From: Lentzea aerocolonigenes
GTDB lineage: Bacteria > Actinomycetota > Actinomycetes > Mycobacteriales > Pseudonocardiaceae
Reading direction: 5' to 3'
DNA length: 64,000 nucleotides
NCBI RefSeq assembly: GCF_000974445.1
Contig: NZ_BBOJ01000018.1
Span: 180,177 to 244,176 of the forward strand
A model generated the notes under the pieces. That model saw nothing but the letters and a program-made list of their open reading frames with translations. It made no database searches and was not told the origin of the DNA. The position numbers and the translations under genes were made by a program. This document shows positions 23,588 to 32,209 of the stretch, in pieces. Within the stretch, counting starts at the first letter, position 1. Each line of letters opens with the position of its first letter.

Positions 23588-26255
23588 CCTCGTCGGCCCT
23601 CGGCTCACCCAGTTCCTCGAACAGCGTCACCGACTCCAGCCAGCACTTCTCGGCGCCGCGGCGGTCACCGATGCCGTCCAGCGCCAGCCCGAGGTTGTCG
23701 AGCGACTCCGCCTGCCCGTACAGGTCGCCGATCGCGCGGAACGTCTCCAGCGCCCGCTCGACGTACGACACGGCCTGGTGGTGGTCGAGCAGCCCGCGGT
23801 ACACCTCGCCGATGTTGTTGAGCAGGATGGCTTCGCTGTACGGGTCCTTGACCTCGCGCCGGATCTCCAGCGCCCGCAGGTACCGCGACAGTGCGACGTC
23901 GAACCGGCCCGCGTCGGCGTGCAGCAGGCCGATGTTGTTCAGGGTCACGGCTTCCGTGTGCAGGTTGCCGAGTTCACGTGCGATTTCGGCGGCCTGCTCG
24001 TAGCACGACAACGCCTCGTCGACCCGGCCCTTCACCATGTAGGCGATGCCGAGGTTGTTCAGCGTCGGTTCCTGCCGCGCCTTGTCGCCGGTCGCCCGGA
24101 AGATCGTCAACGCCTGCTGATAGCACTCGATCGACTCGTCGTGGCGCCGGACCTCGCGCAGGCCGATGCCGAGCGTGATCAGCATCCGGCCCTCCGCGCT
24201 GCGGTCGCCGGCGGAACGGGCGGCCGCGAGCGCGACCTCGTGCGTGTCGAGCCAGTCGGCCCAGTGCTTGCGCAGGTTGAAGAAGTCCCACAGGCACTGG
24301 GCGAGGGTCCAGGAGTGTTCCGGCAGACCGTGCTCGGCGGCGTCGCGGACCGCGGCGACCAGGTTGGCGCGTTCGGTGTCGCACCACAGCAACGCGGCGT
24401 CGCGGTCGGCGAACGTGCGCGGGTGCACGGCCGGGTCCGCGGGTGGGATCTCCAGCTTGCGTTGGGGGTTGAGCTGCTGCACGTTGTGCCACGACGTGTG
24501 CACGTACCAGTCCAGCACGCGGCGACGTGCCATCGCGCGCGCAGGCGGTGGTTCGGCGGCGGTGACCTGCTCCACGGCGTAGGCGCGCAACAGGTCGTGC
24601 AGGCTGTAACGGCCGGGTGTGTGCTGCTGGAGCAGGTGTTCGTCGAGCAACGTTTCCAGCAGGTCGGCGGCTTCGTGTGCGGTCAGACCGGCCAGTGCGG
24701 CGGCGGACTCGGCCGTGACGTCCTCTCCGGGGTGGAGTCCGAGGAGGCGAAACAGGCGCCTCTGGTTCTCCGGCAACGCCTGGTACGAGAGGTCGAACAC
24801 GCCCCGTGTGCCGAGACCGCCCCCTCTTTCCAGCTGGGCCACGAGATCCAGCATCGTCCACTGTGGACGGCGAGCGAGTCGTTTCGCGGCCAGCGCCACG
24901 GCGATCGGCAGGTGACCGCACAGCTCCGCGACCCGAACGGCTGCCTCGCGATCGGCCTGCACCCGGTCCTCCCCGGCGATCCGGGAGAGCAACGCGAGTG
25001 CCTCACCGGACGTGAAGACGTCCAGCAGCACCGACTTCACACCGTCGAGCCGCAGCAGCGTGCGGCGGCTGGTGATCAGCACCACGCAGGTCGCGCTGCC
25101 CGGCAGCAACGGCAGGACCTGGTCCTCGCCCGCGGCGTTGTCCAGCAGCACCAAGGCGCGTTTGCCCGCCAGCCGGTCGCGGTAGAGCGCGGCCCGTTCC
25201 TCCAGCGGCCCGGGGATCTGCCCGCCGGGAACTCCCAGCAGACGCAGAAAGCTCTCCAGCACGGCGGCCGGGTCCGCGGGCAGCTCGTCGGGGTCGAAGC
25301 CGTGCAGGTCCGCCCACAGCTGCACGTCCGGGTAGTGCTCCACGAGCCGGTGTGCCGCCCGCACGGCGAGCTTCGTCTTGCCGACGCCCGCCATGCCCTC
25401 GATCGCGGAGATCACGACCGTGGAGTGCGGCCCCGGCTCGCACAGCCGCCGCAGCTCCGACTCGCGGCCGGTGAACTCGGCGATGTCCATCGGCAGCTGG
25501 CGGTGCGCGTTCAACGCGGCGGGCGAGGGCACCCGGCTCTCGAGGATCACCTGCTGCAACTGGCGCAACCGCGCGCCGGGCTCGACGCCGACCTGCGCGA
25601 CCACGTGCTTGCGCGCGGTCGCGTAGGCCTCCAGCGCTTCGCCGCGACGGCCGGACCGGTCGAGCGCGAGCATCAGCAACGCCCACAGCTCCTCCCGCAA
25701 CGGGTGCAGCGCCGACTCCCGCCGCAGCCGGTCGATCACGTCGTCGAACCGGCCGAGCTCCAGCGCGGCCTTCGCGTACCGCTCGATGGCGGTGAGCCTG
25801 CGTTCCTGGATCCGGGTGAGCTCGGCGCGCAGCAACGGTCCGCCGCTGAGCTCCCCGGTCGGGATGCCGTGCCACTTGGCCAGCGCCTGGGCGAACGCCT
25901 CCGCCGCGGCCTCGGTGTCGTTGTCCGCCAACGCCTCCTCACCGGCGCGCACGAGCTCGTCGAACGCGTCCAGGTCGAGCTCGCCGGGCTCGACGAGGAG
26001 CTGGTAGCCGTGACCGGGTCTGGTGATCAGCCGGTCTCCCAGCACCTTGCGCAACCCGGCCACGTACGTGCGCAGGTTCGACTCGGGCGAGACGGGCGGT
26101 GAGTCCCAGACCGCGTCGGTCAGCTGGGCGACGCTGACGGCCTCGCCCGCGTGCAGCAACAGCATCGTGAGCACCGCGCGCTGCCGGGGTCCGCCCAGCT
26201 CGAGCAGTGCGCCCTCCCGCCGTACCGCCAGCGAACCGAGCAGCAGGAACTCCAC
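23571..26255 (-). CDS. AfsR/SARP-type regulator with NB-ARC and TPR domains
   Basis: An 894-residue regulator. Domains in order: OmpR-like winged helix (about 5-95, with LLLHAGEAVSVAQLTDAVWD and RTYVAGLRKVLG), bacterial transcriptional activator domain (about 100-245), NB-ARC STAND ATPase (about 260-530) with the Walker A GMAGVGKTKLA and Walker B RALVLLDN, a winged-helix linker, and TPR repeats (about 690-885). Such proteins activate secondary metabolism genes after ligand-driven assembly. The GTG at 26255 follows TTGAGGAGAGACACGCCT, a good ribosome site, and was chosen over a longer start. No adjacent biosynthetic cluster on this side is evident, so its targets may be distant. Confidence 0.9.
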   Translation of the reverse strand: MEFLLLGSLAVRREGALLELGGPRQRAVLTMLLLHAGEAVSVAQLTDAVWDSPPVSPESNLRTYVAGLRKVLGDRLITRPGHGYQLLVEPGELDLDAFDELVRAGEEALADNDTEAAAEAFAQALAKWHGIPTGELSGGPLLRAELTRIQERRLTAIERYAKAALELGRFDDVIDRLRRESALHPLREELWALLMLALDRSGRRGEALEAYATARKHVVAQVGVEPGARLRQLQQVILESRVPSPAALNAHRQLPMDIAEFTGRESELRRLCEPGPHSTVVISAIEGMAGVGKTKLAVRAAHRLVEHYPDVQLWADLHGFDPDELPADPAAVLESFLRLLGVPGGQIPGPLEERAALYRDRLAGKRALVLLDNAAGEDQVLPLLPGSATCVVLITSRRTLLRLDGVKSVLLDVFTSGEALALLSRIAGEDRVQADREAAVRVAELCGHLPIAVALAAKRLARRPQWTMLDLVAQLERGGGLGTRGVFDLSYQALPENQRRLFRLLGLHPGEDVTAESAAALAGLTAHEAADLLETLLDEHLLQQHTPGRYSLHDLLRAYAVEQVTAAEPPPARAMARRRVLDWYVHTSWHNVQQLNPQRKLEIPPADPAVHPRTFADRDAALLWCDTERANLVAAVRDAAEHGLPEHSWTLAQCLWDFFNLRKHWADWLDTHEVALAAARSAGDRSAEGRMLITLGIGLREVRRHDESIECYQQALTIFRATGDKARQEPTLNNLGIAYMVKGRVDEALSCYEQAAEIARELGNLHTEAVTLNNIGLLHADAGRFDVALSRYLRALEIRREVKDPYSEAILLNNIGEVYRGLLDHHQAVSYVERALETFRAIGDLYGQAESLDNLGLALDGIGDRRGAEKCWLESVTLFEELGEPRADEVRARL

Positions 26256-26640
26256 AGGCGTGTCTCTCCTCAACGATCTTGAACGTCCTGGTCGGGCCAT
26301 CCTCGCGCACGCACCGGCCGTCTGTGCACGGCCTGGGCGAAATCTGTGCGCGCCCCCTGGCACCTTTGTACCCAGATCCGGGAGTTGCGCCGCCGGGCCC
26401 GAGAAGACCCGGGACAGGGGGTCGGCGCAGTTGCCAGGTCCGGTTCCCCCAAGAACCCGGCTGACGTGTGAAAGTCACCGCGCGCGTCGGCCACCTTCAC
26501 AAGACCGGTGGCCCGGACGGGTCCCCCAGACTGGAACGGGCCACCACCTTGTGCCGCTCACACGTGCGAAAGTGCCGCTGAGCGGGCGGACTTCTCGCCG
26601 GTGTGACGACGCCGCAACGATCAGGCGCTACGAAGGGTCC
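26256..26640. other. Intergenic region between divergent regulator and permease
   Basis: A 385-base region with no convincing gene. It should hold the promoters of both flanking genes. A seven-base inverted repeat (GGCCACC and GGTGGCC with an 11-base spacer) lies at 26489-26513. I see no known operator. Confidence 0.5.
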
Positions 26641-27936
26641 ATGGAGACCGCTCTGAAGCATCCGGTCGACCAGGTGCTGCCACCCGCGCGCCTGGGGTTG
26701 CTCGGTTTGCAGCACGTCCTCGCGATGTACACCGGCTGCGTCACGGTGCCGCTCGTCTTCGGCGCCGCGGCGGGCCTCGACACCCGCACGATCGGCCTGC
26801 TCGTCAACGCCGACCTCCTGGTCGCCGGCCTGATCACGGTGCTGCAGGCGCTCGGCATCGGCACCGTCCTGGGCATCCGCCTGCCGGTCGTGGCGGGCGC
26901 GACGTTCACCGCCGTGACGCCGATGATCCTGATCGCGGGCCAGTACGGCGTGCAGGCGGTCTACGGGTCGATGCTCGCCGCGGGTGTGTTCGGAATCCTG
27001 ATCGCGGTGCCGTTCGCCCGCGCCGTCCGGTTCTTCCCGCCCGTGGTGACAGGTTCGGTGATCACGGTGATCGGCCTGTCGCTGATCGGTGTGGGGGCCG
27101 GGTTGATCACGGGCCAGGACGGGACCGGTTCGGGCAGGGAGCTCGGGCTGGCGTTCGGCATCGTGCTGGTGATCGTGCTCGTCGGCCGGTTCGCCCGCGG
27201 CCTGCTCGGCCAGCTGGGCGTGCTGATCGGTCTGATCGGCGGCACGATCGCGGCGATCTTGCTGGGCCTGACGGACTTCTCCGGCGTCGGTGGCGCCGCG
27301 TGGCTGGGGATCGCGCAGCCGTTCCACTTCGGCCCGCCGCAGTTCCCGCTCGCCGCGGTCGTGTCGATGTGCGTGGTGATGCTGGTGACGTTCACCGAGT
27401 CGACCGCCTCCATGCTCGCGGTCGGCGAGATGACCGGTCGTCCCGTCACGTCCCGCGACCTGGCCCGCGGACTTGCCGCCGAGGGCGTGTCGGGCGTGCT
27501 GGGTGGCGTGATGAACGGGTTCCTCGACACCGTCTTCGGCCAGAACGTCGGCCTGGTCGGCATCACGAAGGCGCGCAGCCGGTACGTCGCCGCGGTCGCC
27601 GGCGTGATTCTGGTGCTGCTGGGCCTGATCCCGAAGCTCGGCGCGGTCGTCGCGGCCCTGCCCGGCCCCGTGGTCGGTGCGGCGGGGCTGGTCATGTTCG
27701 CGACCGTCGCGGCGCTGGGCATCGCGATCCTGCGCGGGGTCGACTTCGAGAACACCGGGAACCTGCTGATCGTCGCGGTCACCATCGGGGTCGGGCTGCT
27801 GCCCGTCGTCGCGCCGAAGATCTACCAGTCGTTTCCCGCCTGGGCACAGGTGATCGGCGGCAGCGCCATCACCAGCGCGGCGCTGACCGCCTTCGTGCTC
27901 AACCTGCTGTTCAACCACACTCGTCGAGGTACTTGA
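26641..27936 (+). CDS. NCS2-family purine (uric acid/xanthine) permease
   Basis: A 431-residue nucleobase:cation symporter of the NAT/NCS2 family with about 12-14 membrane segments. The TM1 His is in GLQHVLAMYTG, the substrate-site segment is TESTASMLAVGEMTGRP, and the NAT signature is GQNVGLVGITKARSR. Homologues of this type (PucJ/K, UacT, XanP) import uric acid or xanthine with protons. The ATG at 26641 gives the usual length. The 3' end overlaps the convergent PASTA gene by 26 bases. There is no purine catabolic gene beside it. Confidence 0.9.
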   Translation: METALKHPVDQVLPPARLGLLGLQHVLAMYTGCVTVPLVFGAAAGLDTRTIGLLVNADLLVAGLITVLQALGIGTVLGIRLPVVAGATFTAVTPMILIAGQYGVQAVYGSMLAAGVFGILIAVPFARAVRFFPPVVTGSVITVIGLSLIGVGAGLITGQDGTGSGRELGLAFGIVLVIVLVGRFARGLLGQLGVLIGLIGGTIAAILLGLTDFSGVGGAAWLGIAQPFHFGPPQFPLAAVVSMCVVMLVTFTESTASMLAVGEMTGRPVTSRDLARGLAAEGVSGVLGGVMNGFLDTVFGQNVGLVGITKARSRYVAAVAGVILVLLGLIPKLGAVVAALPGPVVGAAGLVMFATVAALGIAILRGVDFENTGNLLIVAVTIGVGLLPVVAPKIYQSFPAWAQVIGGSAITSAALTAFVLNLLFNHTRRGT

Positions 27937-28195
27937 ACGCTTCACGGCGTTGTGGCAGCGGGCGACGAGGCTCGCGCACCCCGCTGCCGTCACCACCGCC
28001 CTCGACCCAGACGGTCACGACGTCCCACCGTCCGACGCGCGTGCCCGCAGCAGGACGCTGCGCCACGACGACGCCGTTCATCAGGGGATGGGGACCGTCC
28101 GGATCAGGACCTTGCAGGAGCAGACCCGCGTCGTGGCCCACGAGCCACGCGTCGAGCGCCTGTTTGCCGTGGAAGTTCGGAACCACCACTGTCAC
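27911..28195 (-). CDS. Single-PASTA-domain protein
   Basis: A 94-residue protein that consists mainly of one PASTA domain: VVVPNFHGKQALDAWLVGHDAGLLL, then the loop and VVAQRPAAGTRVGRWDVVTVWVE. PASTA domains bind peptidoglycan or beta-lactams when attached to Ser/Thr kinases or PBPs. Here there is no signal peptide, membrane anchor or partner domain, so a cytoplasmic place is likely and the role is unknown. GTG start. It lies seven bases downstream of the tetR stop and may be cotranscribed with GH3 and tetR. Confidence 0.7.
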   Translation of the reverse strand: MTVVVPNFHGKQALDAWLVGHDAGLLLQGPDPDGPHPLMNGVVVAQRPAAGTRVGRWDVVTVWVEGGGDGSGVREPRRPLPQRREAFKYLDECG

Positions 28196-28201
28196 ATGAC
28201 T

Positions 28202-28837
28202 TCACCCGGAACCGACGGTACTCCACCGAGCCCTCAGAATTCCGGTGAACGCCTCGAATTCCGCAGCCATCGACACCTCGTCCGGTTGCAGCAACCACTG
28301 CTGCTGCAACCCGTCGATCACCGCGACCGTCGTCCGCACGATCGTGCCGACCGGCGCGTCCGGAGCGAACTCACCGCGCTCCTTGCCCGCCTCCACGGCC
28401 TCGGCCAGCCACGTCCGGATGCTCGCGTAGTGCTCCTGCACCCACGCGTGTGCGGGATGCGCCGGTTCGACGGCCTCCGCCGCGAGCCGCACGAACAGTC
28501 CCACCAGGTGCGGCCGCGTCGAGTTGCGCGCCACCAGCGCGGTCAGGGCGTCGAACGCCGCCCAGCCCAGCGGTGGCGACGTGGTGCCGGTCAGGAAGTC
28601 GCCGTCCTGGCGGTCCCGTTCCTCGAGCACGGCCGCCAGCAACGCCGCCTTGCTCGGGAAGTGGTGCAGCAGACCGGACTGCGACAGGCCGGTCTTCGCG
28701 GCGACGGCGGCGACCGACGTGCCCTTGAAGCCCGCCAGCGCGAACAGTTCGGTGGCGGCGGCGACGGCCTTCGCCCTGGACTCCTCGCCGGAGACGTCCA
28801 CCCGTGACCTGGCCCGGTACCGGGGAGGGAAGGACAC
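28202..28837 (-). CDS. TetR-family regulator linked to the GH3 glycosidase
   Basis: A 211-residue TetR-type repressor. The N-terminal helix-turn-helix is at about residues 22-65 (ATELFALAGFKGTSVAAVAAKTGLSQSGLLHHFPSKAALL), followed by a TetR_C-like ligand domain. The GTG start lies three bases after the stop of the glycosidase gene, so both form one operon. The palindrome CCGACCGAGTGGTCGG upstream of that operon at 31188 is of the type TetR proteins bind, so autoregulation is likely. The inducer is unknown and may be a sugar or glycoside. Confidence 0.9.
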   Translation of the reverse strand: MSFPPRYRARSRVDVSGEESRAKAVAAATELFALAGFKGTSVAAVAAKTGLSQSGLLHHFPSKAALLAAVLEERDRQDGDFLTGTTSPPLGWAAFDALTALVARNSTRPHLVGLFVRLAAEAVEPAHPAHAWVQEHYASIRTWLAEAVEAGKERGEFAPDAPVGTIVRTTVAVIDGLQQQWLLQPDEVSMAAEFEAFTGILRARWSTVGSG

Positions 28838-28840
28838 GGC

Positions 28841-31177
28841 TCACCCCCGGTCGGCGCGCAGGGTGACCCGGACGTCGCCGAGCCCGCGGGCGATCAGGAC
28901 CTCGCCGCCGGACAACGGCTGCCAGCCTTCTGCCCACACCCGTTGTACGCGCGCAGAACACGGCACCTCGACCTCGACGGTCTCCCCGGCACCGACGTCC
29001 GCGACCGTCCACCCGATCAGCCGCACCGGTTCGTCCTCCGGCCGCAGGTAGACCTGCACGACCTCGCGTCCTGGTCGTTCGCCGGTGTTGGTGAGCCGCA
29101 CCGAGACCGTGTCGATCACATCGTCCACAGTGGACGTGGAAGCCGTGCCGTACTCCCACGTCGTGTAGCCGAGTCCGTGGCCGAACCAGAACAACGGGTC
29201 GGAGGCGCCGCGGTAGCCGATCGCCGTGCCCTCGGTGTAGGGCAACGAGCCGTCGGTCGGCACCGGGGTCAGCGCATCGGCGTCAGTGCGCGGGAACGTG
29301 GTGACCAGCCGCCCGGCCGGTTCGATCGCGCCGGTCAACGCGGCCGCGACGGCGTCACCGGCCTCCTGACCGGGCAGGCCCGCCCACAGCACGGCGTCGA
29401 CCTGCGCGAGCCACGGCATCAGCACCGGTGTCGCGGCGTTCACGACGACGACGGTGCGCTGAGCGGCCGCCGCCACCGCCGCGACCAGCGCGTCCTGCTC
29501 GCCGGGCAACGCGAGCGTCGTCTTGTCGAAGCCCTCGGTCTCCTGCTCGTCGGTGAGGCCGACGACCACGACCGCCACGTCCGCCTCGCGCGCGGCCCGC
29601 ACCGCCGCGCCGATCGCGTCGGCGGGAGGGCGGGGGACCGGCTGGGTGATCAGGCCGACCAGTGCGGCGGCCTCGCGCACGCGGGCCGTGATGCGGTCTC
29701 CCGGCGACACCAGGACCTCGGTCGTCCAGGACGGCGGCTTCAGCAGCGCCTCCTCCACGATGCCGTCGGCCCAGGCCAGATGGGTGTCGTGCTGCTCGCC
29801 GGACACCTCCAGCGTCCAGCGGCCGAACCCGCGCACCCCGACGAGCATCCGCGCCGGCTCGGACAGCACGACCTCGCCGGACACCTCGATCGAGGCGGCA
29901 CCCTGCGCCCACCCGCCGAACGCGGCGAGCTCGGCGACCTCCATCTCGCGTGAAGCCAGCACCTCACCGGACGCGTCGAACGTCGTGGCACGGATGTCGC
30001 GCAGCACCCCGGCGCCAGGAGCCGCGTGCCGTTGCCGCACCTCCACACCGTCCACAACGGACACGGCAGCGCCGAGCAACGACGTCAGCCCGTCGGCGAT
30101 GCTGACGACGTGCGGCGGCCGCAACCCGGCCGAACCACCGCCCTGAGCGACGGTGTCGACCGCGTGCCGGCCGATCAGCGCGACCCGGGAGGCGTTGAGC
30201 GGCAACACCTCGTCGTTCTTCAGCACGGTCATCCCGCCCGCGGCGAACCTGCGCAGCTGCTCACGGCGAACCGCGCTGTCCGGCGCCGGCACGTCCGCCG
30301 GCCAGGTGCGCTCGCCGAACGCGCCGGTGCGTGACGCCAGGAGCAGCAGGCGCCGCACGTGGTCGTCGATCGTCGACTCGGCGACCTCGCCCGCCTCGAC
30401 GGCCGCGACCAGCTGGTCCTCCCAGGGGCCGCCGGGGCCGGGCATGACGAGGTCCAGGCCGCCGTTCGCGCTCTCGGCGGTGGACGACGTGGCGAACCAG
30501 TCGGACACGACCACGCCGTCGAAACCCCACTCGCCCTTCAGCACGCCCTCGACCAGCTCGGTGTGCTCGGTGGCCGGAATGCCGTTGACCTTGTTGTAGG
30601 CAGCCATGATCGCCCACGGTGAGGAGTCCTCGACGACGATCTCGAACGGCAGCAGGTACACCTCGCGCAACGTCTTCTCGTCCAGCACCGAGCTCACCGT
30701 GCGCCGTTCGGTCTCGGACTCGTTGGCCACGTAGTGCTTGGGCGTCGCCGCGATGCCGTTGTCCTGCAAGCCCCGCACGTACGCGGCGGCCAGCGCCCCG
30801 GTGAGCAACGGGTCCTCGCTGTAGGCCTCGAACAACCGGCCACCGAGCGGCGTGCGGTGCAGGTTGATCGTCGGACCGAGCACGACGTGCACCTGTTGCG
30901 CGGCAGCCTCGTCCGCGAGCACCTCGCCGACCTCGTGGGCCAGTGCGACGTCCCAGTGCTGGGCGAGCAGCGTGGCGTTCGGCAGCACGCAGGCGATCAC
31001 ACCGCCCCGCAGCTCCGCGCCGCGCACCCCGGTCGGTCCGTCGGACAGCTTCAGCGACGCCAGCCCGATCTCCGGCTCCGGCCACAGGGCGAAGAGCGCG
31101 GAACCCGTCAGCAGCCGCACCTTCCTGCGCAGGTCCAGGCTGGTGATCGCCTTCTCGATGTCCATGTCCGCGAGCAC
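28841..31177 (-). CDS. GH3-family beta-glucosidase
   Basis: A 778-residue glycoside hydrolase of family 3. The N-terminal TIM barrel holds KHYVANESETERRT (substrate site) and the nucleophile Asp in GFDGVVVSDWFA (about residue 225). The second alpha/beta domain carries ITQPVPRPPADAI and VVVVGLTDEQETEGFD, a PA14-like insert covers about 395-500, and a fibronectin-III-like domain forms the C-terminus (VRLTNTGERPGREVVQVYL). No signal peptide is seen, so it should act inside the cell on imported glycosides. The GTG at 31177 and an ATG at 31165 are both possible starts. Confidence 0.92.
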   Translation of the reverse strand: MLADMDIEKAITSLDLRRKVRLLTGSALFALWPEPEIGLASLKLSDGPTGVRGAELRGGVIACVLPNATLLAQHWDVALAHEVGEVLADEAAAQQVHVVLGPTINLHRTPLGGRLFEAYSEDPLLTGALAAAYVRGLQDNGIAATPKHYVANESETERRTVSSVLDEKTLREVYLLPFEIVVEDSSPWAIMAAYNKVNGIPATEHTELVEGVLKGEWGFDGVVVSDWFATSSTAESANGGLDLVMPGPGGPWEDQLVAAVEAGEVAESTIDDHVRRLLLLASRTGAFGERTWPADVPAPDSAVRREQLRRFAAGGMTVLKNDEVLPLNASRVALIGRHAVDTVAQGGGSAGLRPPHVVSIADGLTSLLGAAVSVVDGVEVRQRHAAPGAGVLRDIRATTFDASGEVLASREMEVAELAAFGGWAQGAASIEVSGEVVLSEPARMLVGVRGFGRWTLEVSGEQHDTHLAWADGIVEEALLKPPSWTTEVLVSPGDRITARVREAAALVGLITQPVPRPPADAIGAAVRAAREADVAVVVVGLTDEQETEGFDKTTLALPGEQDALVAAVAAAAQRTVVVVNAATPVLMPWLAQVDAVLWAGLPGQEAGDAVAAALTGAIEPAGRLVTTFPRTDADALTPVPTDGSLPYTEGTAIGYRGASDPLFWFGHGLGYTTWEYGTASTSTVDDVIDTVSVRLTNTGERPGREVVQVYLRPEDEPVRLIGWTVADVGAGETVEVEVPCSARVQRVWAEGWQPLSGGEVLIARGLGDVRVTLRADRG

Positions 31178-31187
31178 ACCAGAACGG

Positions 31188-31203
31188 CCGACCGAGTGGT
31201 CGG
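31188..31203. promoter_or_regulatory. TetR-type palindrome before the GH3-tetR operon
   Basis: CCGACC and GGTCGG arms around GAGT form a perfect 16-base palindrome, and a further TCGGT follows. It lies 10-25 bases before the glycosidase start, a normal place for repression by the TetR protein of the operon. Confidence 0.65.
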
Positions 31204-31230
31204 TCGGTATACCTGCCTGTGACCGTTCGG

Positions 31231-31617
31231 TTATCTGGCGGTGACGTGAGGCTCGTGCGGGAACATCGCGAACGACAGGTCGTCCGTCAACGGCGTGGAC
31301 ACGTGCCCCTCGCCTTCGGTGTCCTCGAACGACAACAGCGATCCGGGCCCGAACTCCCGCCGCTCACCACCCGACACCGTGACGGCTGCCCGCCCGCTCA
31401 GCACGACCAGCCACTGCCTGCGCGGCGCGACGTGCGGCTCCCACTCGGGCGTGCCGCCGGGCGGCTGCTCGACGACGAGCATGGAGGTCGCGGTGAAGGG
31501 GCCGGAGACCAGCAGCGGAGGCACGCCTTCGACGGTGACCGTTGGGGTGCCTTCGACCTCGACGTCCTCGAAGGCCGATTTGCCGTTGCCGTCGGCGAAG
31601 ATCCGCACGTAACGCAT
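31231..31617 (-). CDS. Cupin-domain protein
   Basis: A 128-residue single-domain cupin: strands with TPEWEPHVAPRRQWLVVLSGRAAVTVSGGE form motif 1, and the DDLSFAMFPHEPHV region forms motif 2. A usual metal-binding His set is only partly present (His in WEPHVAP, and His in FPHEPHV). The ATG at 31617 follows the membrane-protein stop by ten bases, so it is the probable last gene of the TelA operon. Function unknown; cupins of this kind can be sensors or small-molecule enzymes. Confidence 0.75.
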   Translation of the reverse strand: MRYVRIFADGNGKSAFEDVEVEGTPTVTVEGVPPLLVSGPFTATSMLVVEQPPGGTPEWEPHVAPRRQWLVVLSGRAAVTVSGGERREFGPGSLLSFEDTEGEGHVSTPLTDDLSFAMFPHEPHVTAR

Positions 31618-31627
31618 GATCGCGAGG

Positions 31628-32209
31628 CTACTCGCGGTCCTCCAGGTAGCGGGTGTGGTCGGCCTGCCGTTGCGCATCGGCGGCGTGGAACCGTTCCGCG
31701 ACCCTGACGGCGTCGGCGTGCAGCAAGTCGAGCTGCCGCACCAGTTCCGCTCCGGAGCCACGCGCCGTGGAGTACCACCACGGCAGGTTCAGGTAGGTCT
31801 GCACGGACAACGGCAGGTCGGTGCCGACGAGCCGGGTCACGGCGTGCAGCGCGTCCGGGTCGGCCCGCAGCTCGCGCGGGCGGTCGAGCATGCCGCGCAG
31901 GACCTCGGCGATCTCGGCCAGCTTCGGCGGGACCTCGGTGGGCACGTTCAGGCCCCGCACCCGTCCCACCAGCGCGTCCAGCTCTGTTCGCAGCGCGCTC
32001 GCCTCTTCTTCCGGGTCGGTGACCAGGATGATCCGCTCGGGCGGTGCGGCGAGCGCGCCCACGCCGTAGAGGCCGATCACGACCAGGACCCAGTAGGAGC
32101 CCGCGAGACCGGCGAGGTGCAGGCCGAGGCCGATCAGCCCGCCGGTGCAGCCCGCGAGGTTCTTCCAGGACGCGAGGTACCGCAGCAGCACCGGACTACT
32201 GGTAGCCAC
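31628..32209 (-). CDS. Membrane protein of the TelA-VWA operon
   Basis: A 193-residue protein with one hairpin of hydrophobic segments (about residues 15-50, GCTGGLIGLGLHLAGLAGSYWVLVVIGLYGVGAL) and a cytoplasmic domain rich in Leu, Arg and acidic residues. I recognise no named family. The GTG at 32209 overlaps the end of the VWA gene by 14 bases and follows GGAGATCC, which shows translational coupling. It probably works with the VWA and TelA proteins at the membrane. Confidence 0.7.
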   Translation of the reverse strand: MATSSPVLLRYLASWKNLAGCTGGLIGLGLHLAGLAGSYWVLVVIGLYGVGALAAPPERIILVTDPEEEASALRTELDALVGRVRGLNVPTEVPPKLAEIAEVLRGMLDRPRELRADPDALHAVTRLVGTDLPLSVQTYLNLPWWYSTARGSGAELVRQLDLLHADAVRVAERFHAADAQRQADHTRYLEDRE

